Below, one piece after another: positions 28,295-35,664 of a DNA stretch of 64,000 nt. The stretch spans positions 24,601 to 88,600 of IMG/VR virus record IMGVR_UViG_3300017963_000229; one strand, 5' to 3'. The position numbers and the translations under genes were made by a program. The stretch comes from a virus. Positions within the stretch are counted from its first letter, which is position 1; each line of letters starts with the position of its first letter. Below the pieces are notes generated by a model, which was not told the origin of the DNA, did no database searches, and saw only the letters and a list, made by a program, of their open reading frames with translations.

Positions 28295-28882
28295 CTATCT
28301 TAATGATTTTATTTTAATATTAATTCCCAAATCATCTAACCAGCTCTTAACCATATCAATTTTTGTCCTATCAGGCACCAGAATAACGTAAATATCATCA
28401 TAATCAAAGCTAACCGGCTGCATCTCTTGCCTTGTTATCCATTCCTTTTCGCTACTCTTATCTAAAAAAGCCTGCATCTCAGCCTGTGCATAAACTTCAT
28501 TTTCTACATCTGAATCAACTTCCCCTGTCTCAATATCAATATCATCTGAATCAATCCAATCATCTATATCAAATTGGGCTAACCAACCTTCACCAGCAAT
28601 ATAAGCCGCTTGATCTGTATATTGTTCATACCATTTCTTTGTATATTCAACTTTGATTAATTGATTTCTTAATTTATTTCGATTAAACACCAAAACTATA
28701 TCATTACCACTTATATCACCCAGATATGGAACTTCAGAAAAAGATATAAACGAATTATTAATATTTCTAGATTTAAGCTTTTTATCTTTTAATATACCCA
28801 ATAAACCCTCAAATGAAGTAGTATGAAATAATTCACTACTTTTTACTTCACAAATCTGTCTCAAATCAGATATAAAACTCAT
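28295..28882 (-). CDS. ADP-ribosyltransferase-like fold protein, candidate virion effector
   Basis: This 195-residue protein opens with MSFISDLRQICEVKSSELFH followed by TTSFEGLLGILKDKKLKSRN, the H-x-T-S...ILxxxxL pattern found at the start of many ADP-ribosyltransferase-fold domains (RNA 2'-phosphotransferase, DarT-like and phage ART proteins). A strand with ISFSEVPYLGDISGNDIVLV follows, in the position where ART proteins have FS/FT-x-x-x...A/S. Near the C-terminus EKEWITRQEMQPVSFDYDDI places a Glu where the family often has its catalytic or substrate-contacting acidic residue. The middle is acidic (DSDDIDIETGEVDSD). Family knowledge suggests NAD-dependent modification of a host target, but which residues are catalytic is inference. 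It is flanked by 48-bp repeats, so it may have been inserted into the operon. Confidence 0.5.
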   Translation of the reverse strand: MSFISDLRQICEVKSSELFHTTSFEGLLGILKDKKLKSRNINNSFISFSEVPYLGDISGNDIVLVFNRNKLRNQLIKVEYTKKWYEQYTDQAAYIAGEGWLAQFDIDDWIDSDDIDIETGEVDSDVENEVYAQAEMQAFLDKSSEKEWITRQEMQPVSFDYDDIYVILVPDRTKIDMVKSWLDDLGINIKIKSLR

Positions 28883-28911
28883 TTTTTCTCCCTCTTCTTA
28901 ATAAGGAATAA

Positions 28912-28961
28912 CATAAAATAATAAGAAAATCAACTAGATTGCTTGGATATTTGTTTTTTAG
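28912..28961. repeat. 48-bp direct repeat, copy 2, upstream of the ART-like gene
   Basis: Second copy of the repeat described at 28235-28283. It lies immediately upstream of the ART-like gene's ribosome site region. Between this copy and the next gene there is only a truncated gene fragment. A perfectly conserved core of about 40 bases argues for a recent duplication. Confidence 0.9.
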
Positions 28962-28992
28962 AGAAAGAAAAAACTAAAGAAATGACAATTTG

Positions 28993-29136
28993 TTATTCAT
29001 CCCCAATAGACCCGTCGGGATAAATTATTTTATATGATGTTTTTATTTTTTTCGCATATCGAATTGTTGACCATGTACCCGATCTTAACTCTTCTTCATA
29101 ACCACCAGGAACAGCAATTATAATATTAGAGCAATC
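28993..29136 (-). pseudogene. C-terminal fragment of a SLOG/Rossmann-like protein
   Basis: On the minus strand a 47-codon frame without a start codon encodes SNIIIAVPGGYEEELRSGTW followed by STIRYAKKIKTSYKIIYPDG and a stop. The pattern of an I-I-x-A-x-x-G-G strand, then R-S-G-T-x-x-T-I-R-Y-A-K-K-x-x-x-x-x-x-I-I-x-P-D-G, is typical of the C-terminal half of the phage SLOG (YspA/cpYpsA, DprA-related) nucleotide-binding domain. The frame is closed by a stop upstream, and the N-terminal half is missing. It is therefore a decayed remnant, sitting next to one copy of the 48-bp repeat. Confidence 0.6.
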
Positions 29137-29205
29137 TTAATAAAGTTTGCGGACTAATCATTGCTGTCATAAACTCCTTAATTTGACAATATATTTTCAA
29201 AAAAA

Positions 29206-29709
29206 TTAAACAATTGGCATAGGCGGTGGAGGCGGAGGTATAGGCGGTGGAGGAAAAAACGTAACAATTACCGTTTTAGTCGCTACGTCAATCAATGTTG
29301 CCATCTGTTGAGCAGCTGATTCAATAGTGTTCATCGGATTAGACAATACCGACGTTAAAGAAGCACCTAGCGTAAGTACCCCCGGCGCCACAGTTACCAT
29401 TCCAGGATGAGTGCCAATAAAATTTACAGGAGGCGCAAGCCAATAACTCAATATTGCATTCTGTAATGCCATCGCAAAGGTGGCCGCCGCACCCATCGGA
29501 GTTAAAACCGCCGCCAACGTCCCCGTCATAATTGCCTCCTCAGCCCCCGTAAAAATTGGAGTTGCAACCCCAGCCATCGCCGTTGACGCATAACTATTAT
29601 ATGCCCCGGCCAATCCTTTGGCTGCATCTAAGGATGTCTTCTGATTTTGAGAAACATCCTCAAAAACAGACTTAATTGAGTTAAACAGATCAACAACTAC
29701 TAACGGCAT
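29206..29709 (-). CDS. Small hydrophobic baseplate-region protein with Pro-rich tail
   Basis: A 167-residue protein that is Ala-, Thr- and Val-rich, with hydrophobic stretches (AYNSYASTAMAGVATPIFTG, TLAAVLTPMGAAATFAMALQ, AILSYWLAPPVNF). It ends in VTFFPPPPIPPPPPPMPIV. It is encoded near the wedge and spike genes. Similar alanine-rich proteins with a YWxAPP motif are found in other large-phage tail clusters, in my recollection without known function. It could be a spike-tip accessory or a membrane-interacting protein. The proline tail is unusual and may be an extended linker or docking sequence. Confidence 0.5.
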   Translation of the reverse strand: MPLVVVDLFNSIKSVFEDVSQNQKTSLDAAKGLAGAYNSYASTAMAGVATPIFTGAEEAIMTGTLAAVLTPMGAAATFAMALQNAILSYWLAPPVNFIGTHPGMVTVAPGVLTLGASLTSVLSNPMNTIESAAQQMATLIDVATKTVIVTFFPPPPIPPPPPPMPIV

Positions 29710-29829
29710 TTTGACAGTTCCATCTTTTTAATTTACATTAATTAATAGTTTTTATCATCCTACACCATATGGAAGATTAGATTTATTCTAAAAAAAATCC
29801 ATAAAATAATATAGCATCAGTACTTACAC

Positions 29830-30222
29830 TCATTTTTGCCTCCTGTCTCCCCCATAATTAATTCCTATCTCTTCCACACTTCTTGGCGAAATGGAAACCC
29901 AACCCTCCCCTCCTTCAAATTCCGACAAATCCAACTTGGAATGCACCCTAAACTTTTTTACAAATCCATGTTCTTTTAAAAAAGACCATAATTTATCCAC
30001 GCTCTGAACCGAAATCCACGCAAACCGCCTACGAATCACCCTTCCATTATTATCACTTCCATACAAATTTAAATTACCACTAGTTCCGTCAGGCTCAACA
30101 AATACTTCACCATTTCGATTAATATTACTCAAAATATCATCATAAATAAATATCCCTTTATTATGCTCTCGTTGCTCCACGATTCTATTGTATAAATCTT
30201 TAATAACCTTTGTTTGACTCAT
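29830..30222 (-). CDS. Hypothetical protein, 130 residues
   Basis: Starts MSQTKVIKDLYNRIVEQREH and contains a helical N-terminal part and RRRFAWISVQSVDKLWSFLK, HGFVKKFRVHSKLDLSEFEG in the C-terminal half, ending with a basic tail. I do not recognise the family. It lies at the end of the run of small tandem proteins (30241-32358). Its basic-aromatic motif (WISVQ, VSISPRS) suggests a nucleic-acid or protein-binding fold, but I would not assign one. Confidence 0.5.
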   Translation of the reverse strand: MSQTKVIKDLYNRIVEQREHNKGIFIYDDILSNINRNGEVFVEPDGTSGNLNLYGSDNNGRVIRRRFAWISVQSVDKLWSFLKEHGFVKKFRVHSKLDLSEFEGGEGWVSISPRSVEEIGINYGGDRRQK

Positions 30223-30240
30223 TTTTTAGTTCCCGTTAAG

Positions 30241-30639
30241 TTAAGAATTATTAATTTTTACTACAGGTTGCATGGGAATAAAATAACACAATTTTCCAAC
30301 ATTTTCAATGCCTTTAACCCTTACCGCATTGAATTCTTCATCATTGCTATTACTATGTTTATCAATCTTAACAAATATTGAATGTTCACTATACCCCAAA
30401 CTATCTGGTGCTAACTTAAACTGACTACCTGTCTTCAAATTGTAAAATACATTTCCAACTTCAAGTAAATCTATTTGAACATTCTCTATAAGATCACCAT
30501 GAACCCTAATGCCTCCTCCAGATATTTCTCCCTTAATTATTCTAACCACTTCATCGTTATTGTTTACATAATTATCAGGCACATCCAATACACTCTTTAT
30601 TTTTAAAACACATCTACATTCAAGAAAAACTTTTTTCAT
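30241..30639 (-). CDS. Member 4 of a tandem small-protein family
   Basis: 132 residues. It begins MKKVFLECRCVLKIKSVLDV and carries the family block VFYNLKTGSQFKLAPD...SIFVKI, followed by AVRVKGIENVGKLCYFIPMQ. It is homologous to the products at 31095-30640, 31715-31275 and 32358-31906, but lacks most of the middle helical segment seen in those. The F-x-N-L-K-x-G-x-x-F-K core followed by SxFxK and a V-G strand resembles a small beta-barrel domain that recurs in many phages as a stand-alone protein. The role is unknown. Confidence 0.6.
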   Translation of the reverse strand: MKKVFLECRCVLKIKSVLDVPDNYVNNNDEVVRIIKGEISGGGIRVHGDLIENVQIDLLEVGNVFYNLKTGSQFKLAPDSLGYSEHSIFVKIDKHSNSNDEEFNAVRVKGIENVGKLCYFIPMQPVVKINNS

Positions 30640-31095
30640 TTATTTCACCTTTTCCACATTCCGATTGAAATCAAAACAATATAAACATCCGACATTTCTT
30701 CCTTCAACTGCCACTGCATTTATTGTTACCCGCCCATACTTATCACATTTCTCTTCAGTCTTGACAAAAACCGATTTTCCATTATCTGGTAAGAGTTTAA
30801 ATCGTTCACCTTGTTTTAAATCATCAAAAATATACATCACCCCTAATGACTCTATTGAGATATCCTCGACAGACTGCTTACCCACGCCAATTTGACTAAT
30901 CGATAATTCTCCTTTACAACTTTGCTCGTTAATCATTTCAGATAACAAGTTATAATTACTTGTGAAAAAATCCTTCAGATGTCCATATTCTGCCAATATC
31001 TCATCAAATTCATCCTTTGACCATTCTAATACAGTTTCTATATTGGCAGCTATTTTACATTTACCTTTAAAAAAAATCTTCCTTACCTCACCCAT
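30640..31095 (-). CDS. Member 3 of a tandem small-protein family
   Basis: 151 residues. The structure is an N-terminal strand-rich part (KIFFKGKCKIAANIETVLEW), a helical segment (LLSEMINEQSCKGELSISQI), the conserved FDDLKQGERFKLLPDNGKSV core and AVAVEGRNVGCLYCFD. It is directly coupled to member 4 (its stop and the next start are adjacent). The start lies inside the C-terminus of the 57-residue gene upstream, an 8-base overlap. The family pattern is clear; no enzymatic motif is visible. Confidence 0.6.
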   Translation of the reverse strand: MGEVRKIFFKGKCKIAANIETVLEWSKDEFDEILAEYGHLKDFFTSNYNLLSEMINEQSCKGELSISQIGVGKQSVEDISIESLGVMYIFDDLKQGERFKLLPDNGKSVFVKTEEKCDKYGRVTINAVAVEGRNVGCLYCFDFNRNVEKVK

Positions 31096-31261
31096 TCTCC
31101 CCTTCTCCCTTCTTTTTTATAAAATCAATCACTCTCTCTAAATCGCAAATTTGCTTCTGAAGATCTAACACTGCCTGTTTAAGGCTCTTTCCGTTAAAAT
31201 CCTCATCAGATCTTTCATATTCTCTAAGGTAACCATGATCCCATTTAATATCTCTTGACAT
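31088..31261 (-). CDS. Small helical protein, 57 residues
   Basis: An ATG at 31261 preceded by an AGGA ribosome site with six-base spacing opens a 57-codon frame (MSRDIKWDHGYLREYERSDE... and a coiled-coil like segment LKQAVLDLQKQICDLERVID). It ends inside the start of the next gene. It fits the gap between two members of the tandem family. The predicted helix with heptad spacing suggests a small dimeric or regulatory protein. No family is recognised. Confidence 0.6.
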   Translation of the reverse strand: MSRDIKWDHGYLREYERSDEDFNGKSLKQAVLDLQKQICDLERVIDFIKKKGEGENG

Positions 31262-31274
31262 TGTTTATCCTCTC

Positions 31275-31715
31275 TTAGTCGATCCTTATTACGAGACAAT
31301 CATCCCCTAAAGAAATAATATTTCCAACACCCTCACCACCCTCAATCTTTACTGCCCTCAATGTTACCTTACCAGTAGTGCCACAATACTCGTTAATGGT
31401 TCTCATAAATATTGATTCATCAATAACACCTAATTGTGAAAATTGCCTAAACCGTTCACCTATTTTTAAATTGATAAATACATCCACCTCCTCTAATAAA
31501 TCTATTGAAACAATTTCCATAACTCTATCGTCTGACGCTAGTTCCCACCTCTTTTCATTAATCAATGAAAGCAATTCATCACGCCTTTCATTGAAATAAT
31601 CCTGTAAACCACCATGTTTAAATGTTGCCCTCTGAAAATCAGGATCGGAGATCTCTAACAAGGTCTCCATATTGATAATTACTCTGCCTTTGCCTTTGAA
31701 AAAAATCTTCTTCAT
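31275..31715 (-). CDS. Member 2 of a tandem small-protein family
   Basis: 146 residues, beginning MKKIFFKGKGRVIINMETLL. It contains the helical middle (YFNERRDELLSLINEKRWEL), VDVFINLKIGERFRQFSQLG, SIFMRTINEYCG and VKIEGGEGVGNIISL. It shows the same layout as members 1 and 3. Divergence is spread over the whole length, so the copies are old and not a recent amplification. Confidence 0.6.
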   Translation of the reverse strand: MKKIFFKGKGRVIINMETLLEISDPDFQRATFKHGGLQDYFNERRDELLSLINEKRWELASDDRVMEIVSIDLLEEVDVFINLKIGERFRQFSQLGVIDESIFMRTINEYCGTTGKVTLRAVKIEGGEGVGNIISLGDDCLVIRID

Positions 31716-31746
31716 TTTTCTTCCTTTAATCTTAGTCTTAAAACGT

Positions 31747-31881
31747 CTACCGCCCTGTTCCGAACATCTCGATTTGCATCATTACTGGACCATCATGTTT
31801 ATATCGTTCTCCTACCTTAAACTGAAAATCACCGTACTTTGCTTTGTAATCTTTTAAAAAAAACTTATATCCTTCTATCAT
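31747..31881 (-). pseudogene. Truncated DUF7666-like gene head
   Basis: The minus strand from an ATG at 31881 reads MIEGYKFFLKDYKAKYGDFQ FKVGERYKHDGPV and then diverges (MMQIEMFGTGR) to a stop after 44 codons. The first 33 residues match the N-termini of the two large plus-strand DUF7666/LRV genes at 50395 and 62975. The DNA is nearly identical over about 100 bases, so this is a recent, orphaned copy of the 5' end. It lies between members 1 and 2 of the tandem small-protein family. It may be a remnant or a small protein made by fusion of the DUF7666 start to unrelated sequence. Confidence 0.7.
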
Positions 31882-31905
31882 TGTTTTTCTTCCTTGATTT
31901 TTTTA

Positions 31906-32358
31906 TTATTCTCTAATCCTTATCACGACTATATTGGGATTAAAATAACGAAATTTTCCAACATCTTCACCTTTAACTACTGTCGTATTTATGTTTCCAC
32001 AAACATCAATTTTCATAAACACTGAATTGTGATCTGCAATATAATCATATCCTGCCTGATCTGGCAACAACTTAAACCATTCACCCACTTTTAAGTTTTT
32101 AAACTCATCCTCTGATTCTATTAATTCTATTTTTTGAACTCTGCCAACTTTGTTAAGAGATAGACCCCCATTATGTACTTTTTCATTAATCATTTTAACC
32201 AAATCACTATGGTTACTGTCGTAACTATTCCGAAACATGCTCTCGTAATAATTTTGTAAACAAGCATACTTCATCATTATTCTATTATAATAAGTATCAT
32301 CAAAATCTAATGTAGTCTCTATGTTAACAACACACTCGGCTTTAAAAAAAACTTTCAT
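31906..32358 (-). CDS. Member 1 of a tandem small-protein family
   Basis: 150 residues, starting MKVFFKAECVVNIETTLDFD. It has the helical middle (LVKMINEKVHNGGLSLNKVG), the FKNLKVGEWFKLLPD core, SVFMKIDV and VKGEDVGKFRYFNP. It is the first family member after the terminator at 32389-32431, so transcription of the family probably restarts nearby or depends on read-through. The function is unknown. Confidence 0.6.
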   Translation of the reverse strand: MKVFFKAECVVNIETTLDFDDTYYNRIMMKYACLQNYYESMFRNSYDSNHSDLVKMINEKVHNGGLSLNKVGRVQKIELIESEDEFKNLKVGEWFKLLPDQAGYDYIADHNSVFMKIDVCGNINTTVVKGEDVGKFRYFNPNIVVIRIRE

Positions 32359-32388
32359 TTAACACAATATCCTTTTCTGATACATGAT

Positions 32389-32431
32389 AAAAACATAAGG
32401 CTAGATAATTACTACCTAGCCTTATGTTTTT
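32389..32431. terminator. Bidirectional rho-independent terminator
   Basis: The 16-bp inverted repeat AAAAACATAAGGCTAG (32389-32404) and CTAGCCTTATGTTTTT (32416-32431) is perfect, with an 11-base loop and an A/T tract on both ends. On the minus strand it ends in a run of U. It lies 19 bases after the HAD-like gene and before the tandem family, so it divides the operon here. Confidence 0.9.
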
Positions 32432-32449
32432 AAAAAATACTTTTCACTC

Positions 32450-32818
32450 TTACTTATTCCAAGGTTTAAAATTTTGAATAAATTCTACAGAAGGAAAAGA
32501 TGAAGGTCCTTTAAAAAGATAAGCACGATCATCTATTATAAGATGAGCAGGAGGCTTTTGTGTTGGAAACTCTAACTTATTAAGAACTTCAGATGAAAAT
32601 CCATGCTTTATAAACCATTTTTTCATAAAATAAATACCACCTTCAAATTTAGAACGACTAGAATAAATATACACCTTAAAATGTTTTACCATTTCCTCTA
32701 ACCAATCAAAAGCACCTTCAACTGGTCGATCTGGAATATCACCAATATGACTCAACCAAGTCCAACCACTAGTATACAAATTAATAACGCCATCAAAATC
32801 AACACATAAAGTCTTCAC
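32450..32818 (-). CDS. HAD-superfamily phosphatase-like protein
   Basis: This 122-residue protein begins MKTLCVDFDGVINLY, the HAD motif I with nucleophile and acid/base aspartates (D-F-D-G-V). A motif II-like position (YIYSSRS, Ser) follows, and then the C-terminal PPAHLIIDDRAYLFKG, motif IV with two acidic residues. The length is that of the small cap-less HADs. The family includes nucleotidases and polynucleotide phosphatases, some of which act in RNA or DNA end repair. The substrate cannot be told from sequence. It is followed by a strong terminator. Confidence 0.8.
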   Translation of the reverse strand: MKTLCVDFDGVINLYTSGWTWLSHIGDIPDRPVEGAFDWLEEMVKHFKVYIYSSRSKFEGGIYFMKKWFIKHGFSSEVLNKLEFPTQKPPAHLIIDDRAYLFKGPSSFPSVEFIQNFKPWNK

Positions 32819-32819
32819 A

Positions 32820-34409
32820 TTACCATCCTACCGCCAATGTTGCGTAGGCCAACCCAGGGTCTTCAATCGTTGAAGAACCATATCTGTCAAATTGCGCATC
32901 ATCACCTCCTAAGATAACCTCATAACTACCATGTTGAAATACAGTATGATTTGAACATCCAGTGAAAAATTTATTATTGCTAAGTGTAATTTGACTACAT
33001 CCTGCGTTAACCCAAACCGCCCCATAAGAATAGGCAAACACAGAATTCCTTAGCTCAACACTATTCATCCCGGCTTCCCCCTCGCCCGCTTCATTATACC
33101 CAAATGTTGAATGATAAGAAGGTGGATCGTAAACATTTGGCGCCGATCTGCCATGATAGATACAGACAGAATTATCAATAAATAAATTACCACCTCTAAC
33201 TACTATTTGCCCATCAGCTCCCGTCCTCATTATATGAGAATCAATAATATCCCCCCCATTCCATAGCTTCACACCATTTCGAAGGATATCATGTATATTA
33301 CATTTATAAACTACAACATTAGTACCTTTTAAATCAATTCCATCTGCCGTTGCATTGGCCATTTCATTATTTACCAATAATACATTGTGACAATCTTCCG
33401 TCGCCAACGCATCAGCACCTGACCCCTCCCCTCCACCAATTCCAATAAATCGGCAATTCTCAATTCGCCAATTTACACCTTTTCCAACTCCTGAGTGCAA
33501 TCCAATTTCACCAAAATTTGTTACGCTACAAGCATACATTAACAATCCGGTAACAACCGCCCCACAACCTCGTTCACCCCAAAGAGTTACCCCTTCCCTC
33601 ATATTATCCATTTTCATATTAACCATTTTTAAATTATGAATATCATGGCCCATGATCACGCAAAATTCTTCGTAATTCCTCATATCCAAATTAATTAAAC
33701 TAATATCATTAGCTGTAACTCCTATTCCCCTCCCTTGTCCACTTGGCACTAATACAGCCTCCTCCCCTGGATATCCTATTAGCGTAAGAGGTTTATTAAT
33801 TGATAAATTGCTTATTTGATGCACTCCACCTCTTAAAACTAACTTACTAAACAATGGAGCATTGTTCACAGCCCGTTGAATATCACCACCCGCATCTATA
33901 AATATTGTATTCCCAGACAGATCCGTTGGTGGCATCGTTGGAAAACTTTCAAAATCCAATGATGTTTTTGTTCTAGATTTAATAATTTCATTATTTAACA
34001 ATGAAAACATAGGTTCAATAGGCTCAATTGAAGGTCCAGGTTCAGTAGGTTCGATAGGTTCGGTAGGTTCAGTAGGTTCGGTAGGTTCAGTAGGTTCAGT
34101 AGGTTCGGTAGGTTCAGTAGGTTCGGTAGGTTCAGTAGGTTCAGTAGGTTCAGTAGGTTCGGTAGGTTCAGTAGGTTCAGTAGGTTCAGTAGGTTCAGTA
34201 GGTTCAGTAAACAACTCTTCTGTTACCTTTTTTAATACCATTAACAACATCCCATTGGTTAACTCTTGAACATATACTTGCATTTGTGCTTGCGTCTGTT
34301 GCAATTCATCATTATCACAATGGTTTGCAATAAAATTCTTAATATCTTTTAAACCTTCCAATGATTCCCATGATTTTAATAAAAAATCAGCCATATTATC
34401 TAAACTCAT
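32820..34409 (-). CDS. Beta-helix protein with TEP-repeat linker, depolymerase candidate
   Basis: 529 residues. The N-terminal 65 residues are helical (QTQAQMQVYVQELTNGMLLM). A linker of about 19 Thr/Ile-Glu-Pro tripeptides follows, then a right-handed parallel beta-helix of about 370 residues. The helix is shown by the repeated turns GVTLWGERGCGAVVTGLLMY, VNWRIENCRFIGIG, VLLVNNEMANATADGIDL, VVVYKCNIHDILRNGVKLWN and SVELRNSVFAYSYGAVWV, as in NosD/pectate-lyase-like proteins. This is the common fold of phage tailspikes that cut or bind capsular polysaccharide, but catalytic residues cannot be named. An extended proline-rich linker is unusual for such a spike and could space it from the baseplate. 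Confidence 0.75.
   Translation of the reverse strand: MSLDNMADFLLKSWESLEGLKDIKNFIANHCDNDELQQTQAQMQVYVQELTNGMLLMVLKKVTEELFTEPTEPTEPTEPTEPTEPTEPTEPTEPTEPTEPTEPTEPTEPTEPTEPTEPIEPTEPGPSIEPIEPMFSLLNNEIIKSRTKTSLDFESFPTMPPTDLSGNTIFIDAGGDIQRAVNNAPLFSKLVLRGGVHQISNLSINKPLTLIGYPGEEAVLVPSGQGRGIGVTANDISLINLDMRNYEEFCVIMGHDIHNLKMVNMKMDNMREGVTLWGERGCGAVVTGLLMYACSVTNFGEIGLHSGVGKGVNWRIENCRFIGIGGGEGSGADALATEDCHNVLLVNNEMANATADGIDLKGTNVVVYKCNIHDILRNGVKLWNGGDIIDSHIMRTGADGQIVVRGGNLFIDNSVCIYHGRSAPNVYDPPSYHSTFGYNEAGEGEAGMNSVELRNSVFAYSYGAVWVNAGCSQITLSNNKFFTGCSNHTVFQHGSYEVILGGDDAQFDRYGSSTIEDPGLAYATLAVGW
34039..34209. repeat. 19 tandem 9-bp repeats encoding Thr-Glu-Pro
   Basis: The unit ggttcagta or its variant ggttcggta occurs 19 times without interruption (one copy is ggttcgata). 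The A/G difference is the third codon base of Thr, so it is synonymous. This suggests selection on the protein, with free unit-number change by slippage. Because the unit is 9 bp the reading frame is always kept, so the linker length can vary. Confidence 0.95.
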
Positions 34410-34412
34410 ATT

Positions 34413-34901
34413 TTACTCCTTCTTTTTATCAATTTGTCTATTAACCCGTTCCCAAATATCCTGCTTTTCATCAATTTGTTTATTAACCCACTCCCAAATA
34501 TCCTCGCCATATACGGCTTCTAATACAGTCTCATATATTATATGTTCATGATCTCTGTCTTTATCCTCATGGTAATTATCACTAATTATCCACTGAAGAT
34601 AATTCTCACATGTGTCTGTTATTGCCTCCAGATCAACCTGTTCTAATTGTTTTGGAATATCATCTGGCTTATCTAATATTTTAACAACCTTCTCCACTTC
34701 TTTAATATAATCCTTTAACCCCTTCACAATCTTAGTGTAATTCTCTCTCGATATTATATAACCACACCCCGGACATTTAATATCCTCCCCTTTTAAACCA
34801 TCTATATGCCATCCATCTTTGCATTGAGGACAAATAAAATCAGCAGAATTACCCGCCTGGTTAATTACTTGTTCCATCCATTTAATAAGCTCACTAGACA
34901 T
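34413..34901 (-). CDS. Zinc-ribbon protein
   Basis: About 162 residues if read from the ATG at 34901 (MSSELIKWMEQ), which has an AAGGA ribosome site with five-base spacing; a start at 34916 would overlap the upstream gene boundary without a proper site. FICPQCKDGWHIDGLKGEDI KCPGCGYII is a C-x2-C...C-x2-C zinc ribbon (Cys near residues 25, 28, 43 and 46). The rest is helical and acidic, and the end is repetitive: EDIWEWVNKQIDEKQ then DIWERVNRQIDKKKE. Zinc ribbons bind nucleic acid or proteins; no specific function is assigned. It lies in a run of small accessory genes. Confidence 0.65.
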   Translation of the reverse strand: MSSELIKWMEQVINQAGNSADFICPQCKDGWHIDGLKGEDIKCPGCGYIISRENYTKIVKGLKDYIKEVEKVVKILDKPDDIPKQLEQVDLEAITDTCENYLQWIISDNYHEDKDRDHEHIIYETVLEAVYGEDIWEWVNKQIDEKQDIWERVNRQIDKKKE

Positions 34902-34918
34902 TCTAATCCTTAACATCC

Positions 34919-35182
34919 CTATTCGTCCCAGTTATCCCCATAATCAAGAAGATCCTCTAATATTTCCTCTGCATCAACCTCTTCCACAGAAAAATCGCCC
35001 GGTTTTGACTCCATAAAGGCTTCTACAAACCTTTTTACCTTGCCCTTTTTTGTTTTTTCAGAAAATTTATGTTTAATCGCCTCCCTAAGTTCATTTAGGC
35101 AATCCCCGCAAATATATCTACCAAATATTGACACATCATACATGATACTATCACAACCATTTCTACCACATCCCATTCCCAT
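34919..35182 (-). CDS. Small zinc-binding phage protein
   Basis: 87 residues with MGMGCGRNGCDSIMYDVSIF and YICGDCLNELREAI, four cysteines in a C-x4-C...C-x2-C layout, then a lysine-rich helix and an acidic C-terminus (FSVEEVDAEEILEDLLDYGD). Small proteins with this layout are widespread in phage genomes; function unknown. It overlaps the stop of the preceding gene by one base. Confidence 0.6.
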   Translation of the reverse strand: MGMGCGRNGCDSIMYDVSIFGRYICGDCLNELREAIKHKFSEKTKKGKVKRFVEAFMESKPGDFSVEEVDAEEILEDLLDYGDNWDE

Positions 35183-35514
35183 TATTTTTTATCCTCCTCT
35201 TGATCGAATCCGTCAAAACAATCTCCATAAGTTAACAAATCAAAATCAAGATTTCTCAACTGCTTTAATATATCTTTTTCTGTTTCTTCCTCAATAATTG
35301 CTCTTCGTTCACGAACCATTCTTCCAGTTAAGATATTTTTTAACCCCAAATAAGCTAAATCTTTATCTTTTATATCTTTTACTTTCTCTAAATCTTCTTT
35401 AGTAATCTCTATATTTATCACCTTGTCCGATCTCATTAACTTTTCAAATACATCACGATCAGATTTTGACTTAATCTTAATTTTGCCTTTTTTAATTATT
35501 TCACCTTTGTCCAT
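35182..35514 (-). CDS. Hypothetical charged protein, 110 residues
   Basis: The ATG at 35514 (MDKGEIIKKGKIKIKSKSDR) is preceded by AGAGGA with six-base spacing; the longer frame begins with TTG and overlaps the small gene upstream, so the shorter start is preferred. The protein is rich in Lys, Asp and Glu (IEITKEDLEKVKDIKDKDLA, MVRERRAIIEEETEKDILKQ). No family is recognised. The shared base with the following zinc-protein gene indicates coupling. Confidence 0.5.
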   Translation of the reverse strand: MDKGEIIKKGKIKIKSKSDRDVFEKLMRSDKVINIEITKEDLEKVKDIKDKDLAYLGLKNILTGRMVRERRAIIEEETEKDILKQLRNLDFDLLTYGDCFDGFDQEEDKK

Positions 35515-35536
35515 TATCAATCCTCTGATATACTCA

Positions 35537-35647
35537 TCAAATGCCAAAGGTAATCAATCGATGACCCAATCTTTTTAGACTTCTTATATCCCTTTTTCTT
35601 CTTATGATTAGTTTTTCTCTATCACATCTTGGTTTAATCTTATCCAT
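35537..35647 (-). CDS. Very small basic protein, 36 residues
   Basis: An ATG at 35647 opens MDKIKPRCDREKLIIRRKRD and ends RLGHRLITFGI, highly basic. A GGAAGAG purine-rich stretch lies seven bases upstream. It fills part of the gap between the spike gene and the next gene. It is possible but not certain to be translated; a chance ORF is a fair alternative. Confidence 0.35.
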   Translation of the reverse strand: MDKIKPRCDREKLIIRRKRDIRSLKRLGHRLITFGI

Positions 35648-35664
35648 TATCCTTCTCTTCCTTT

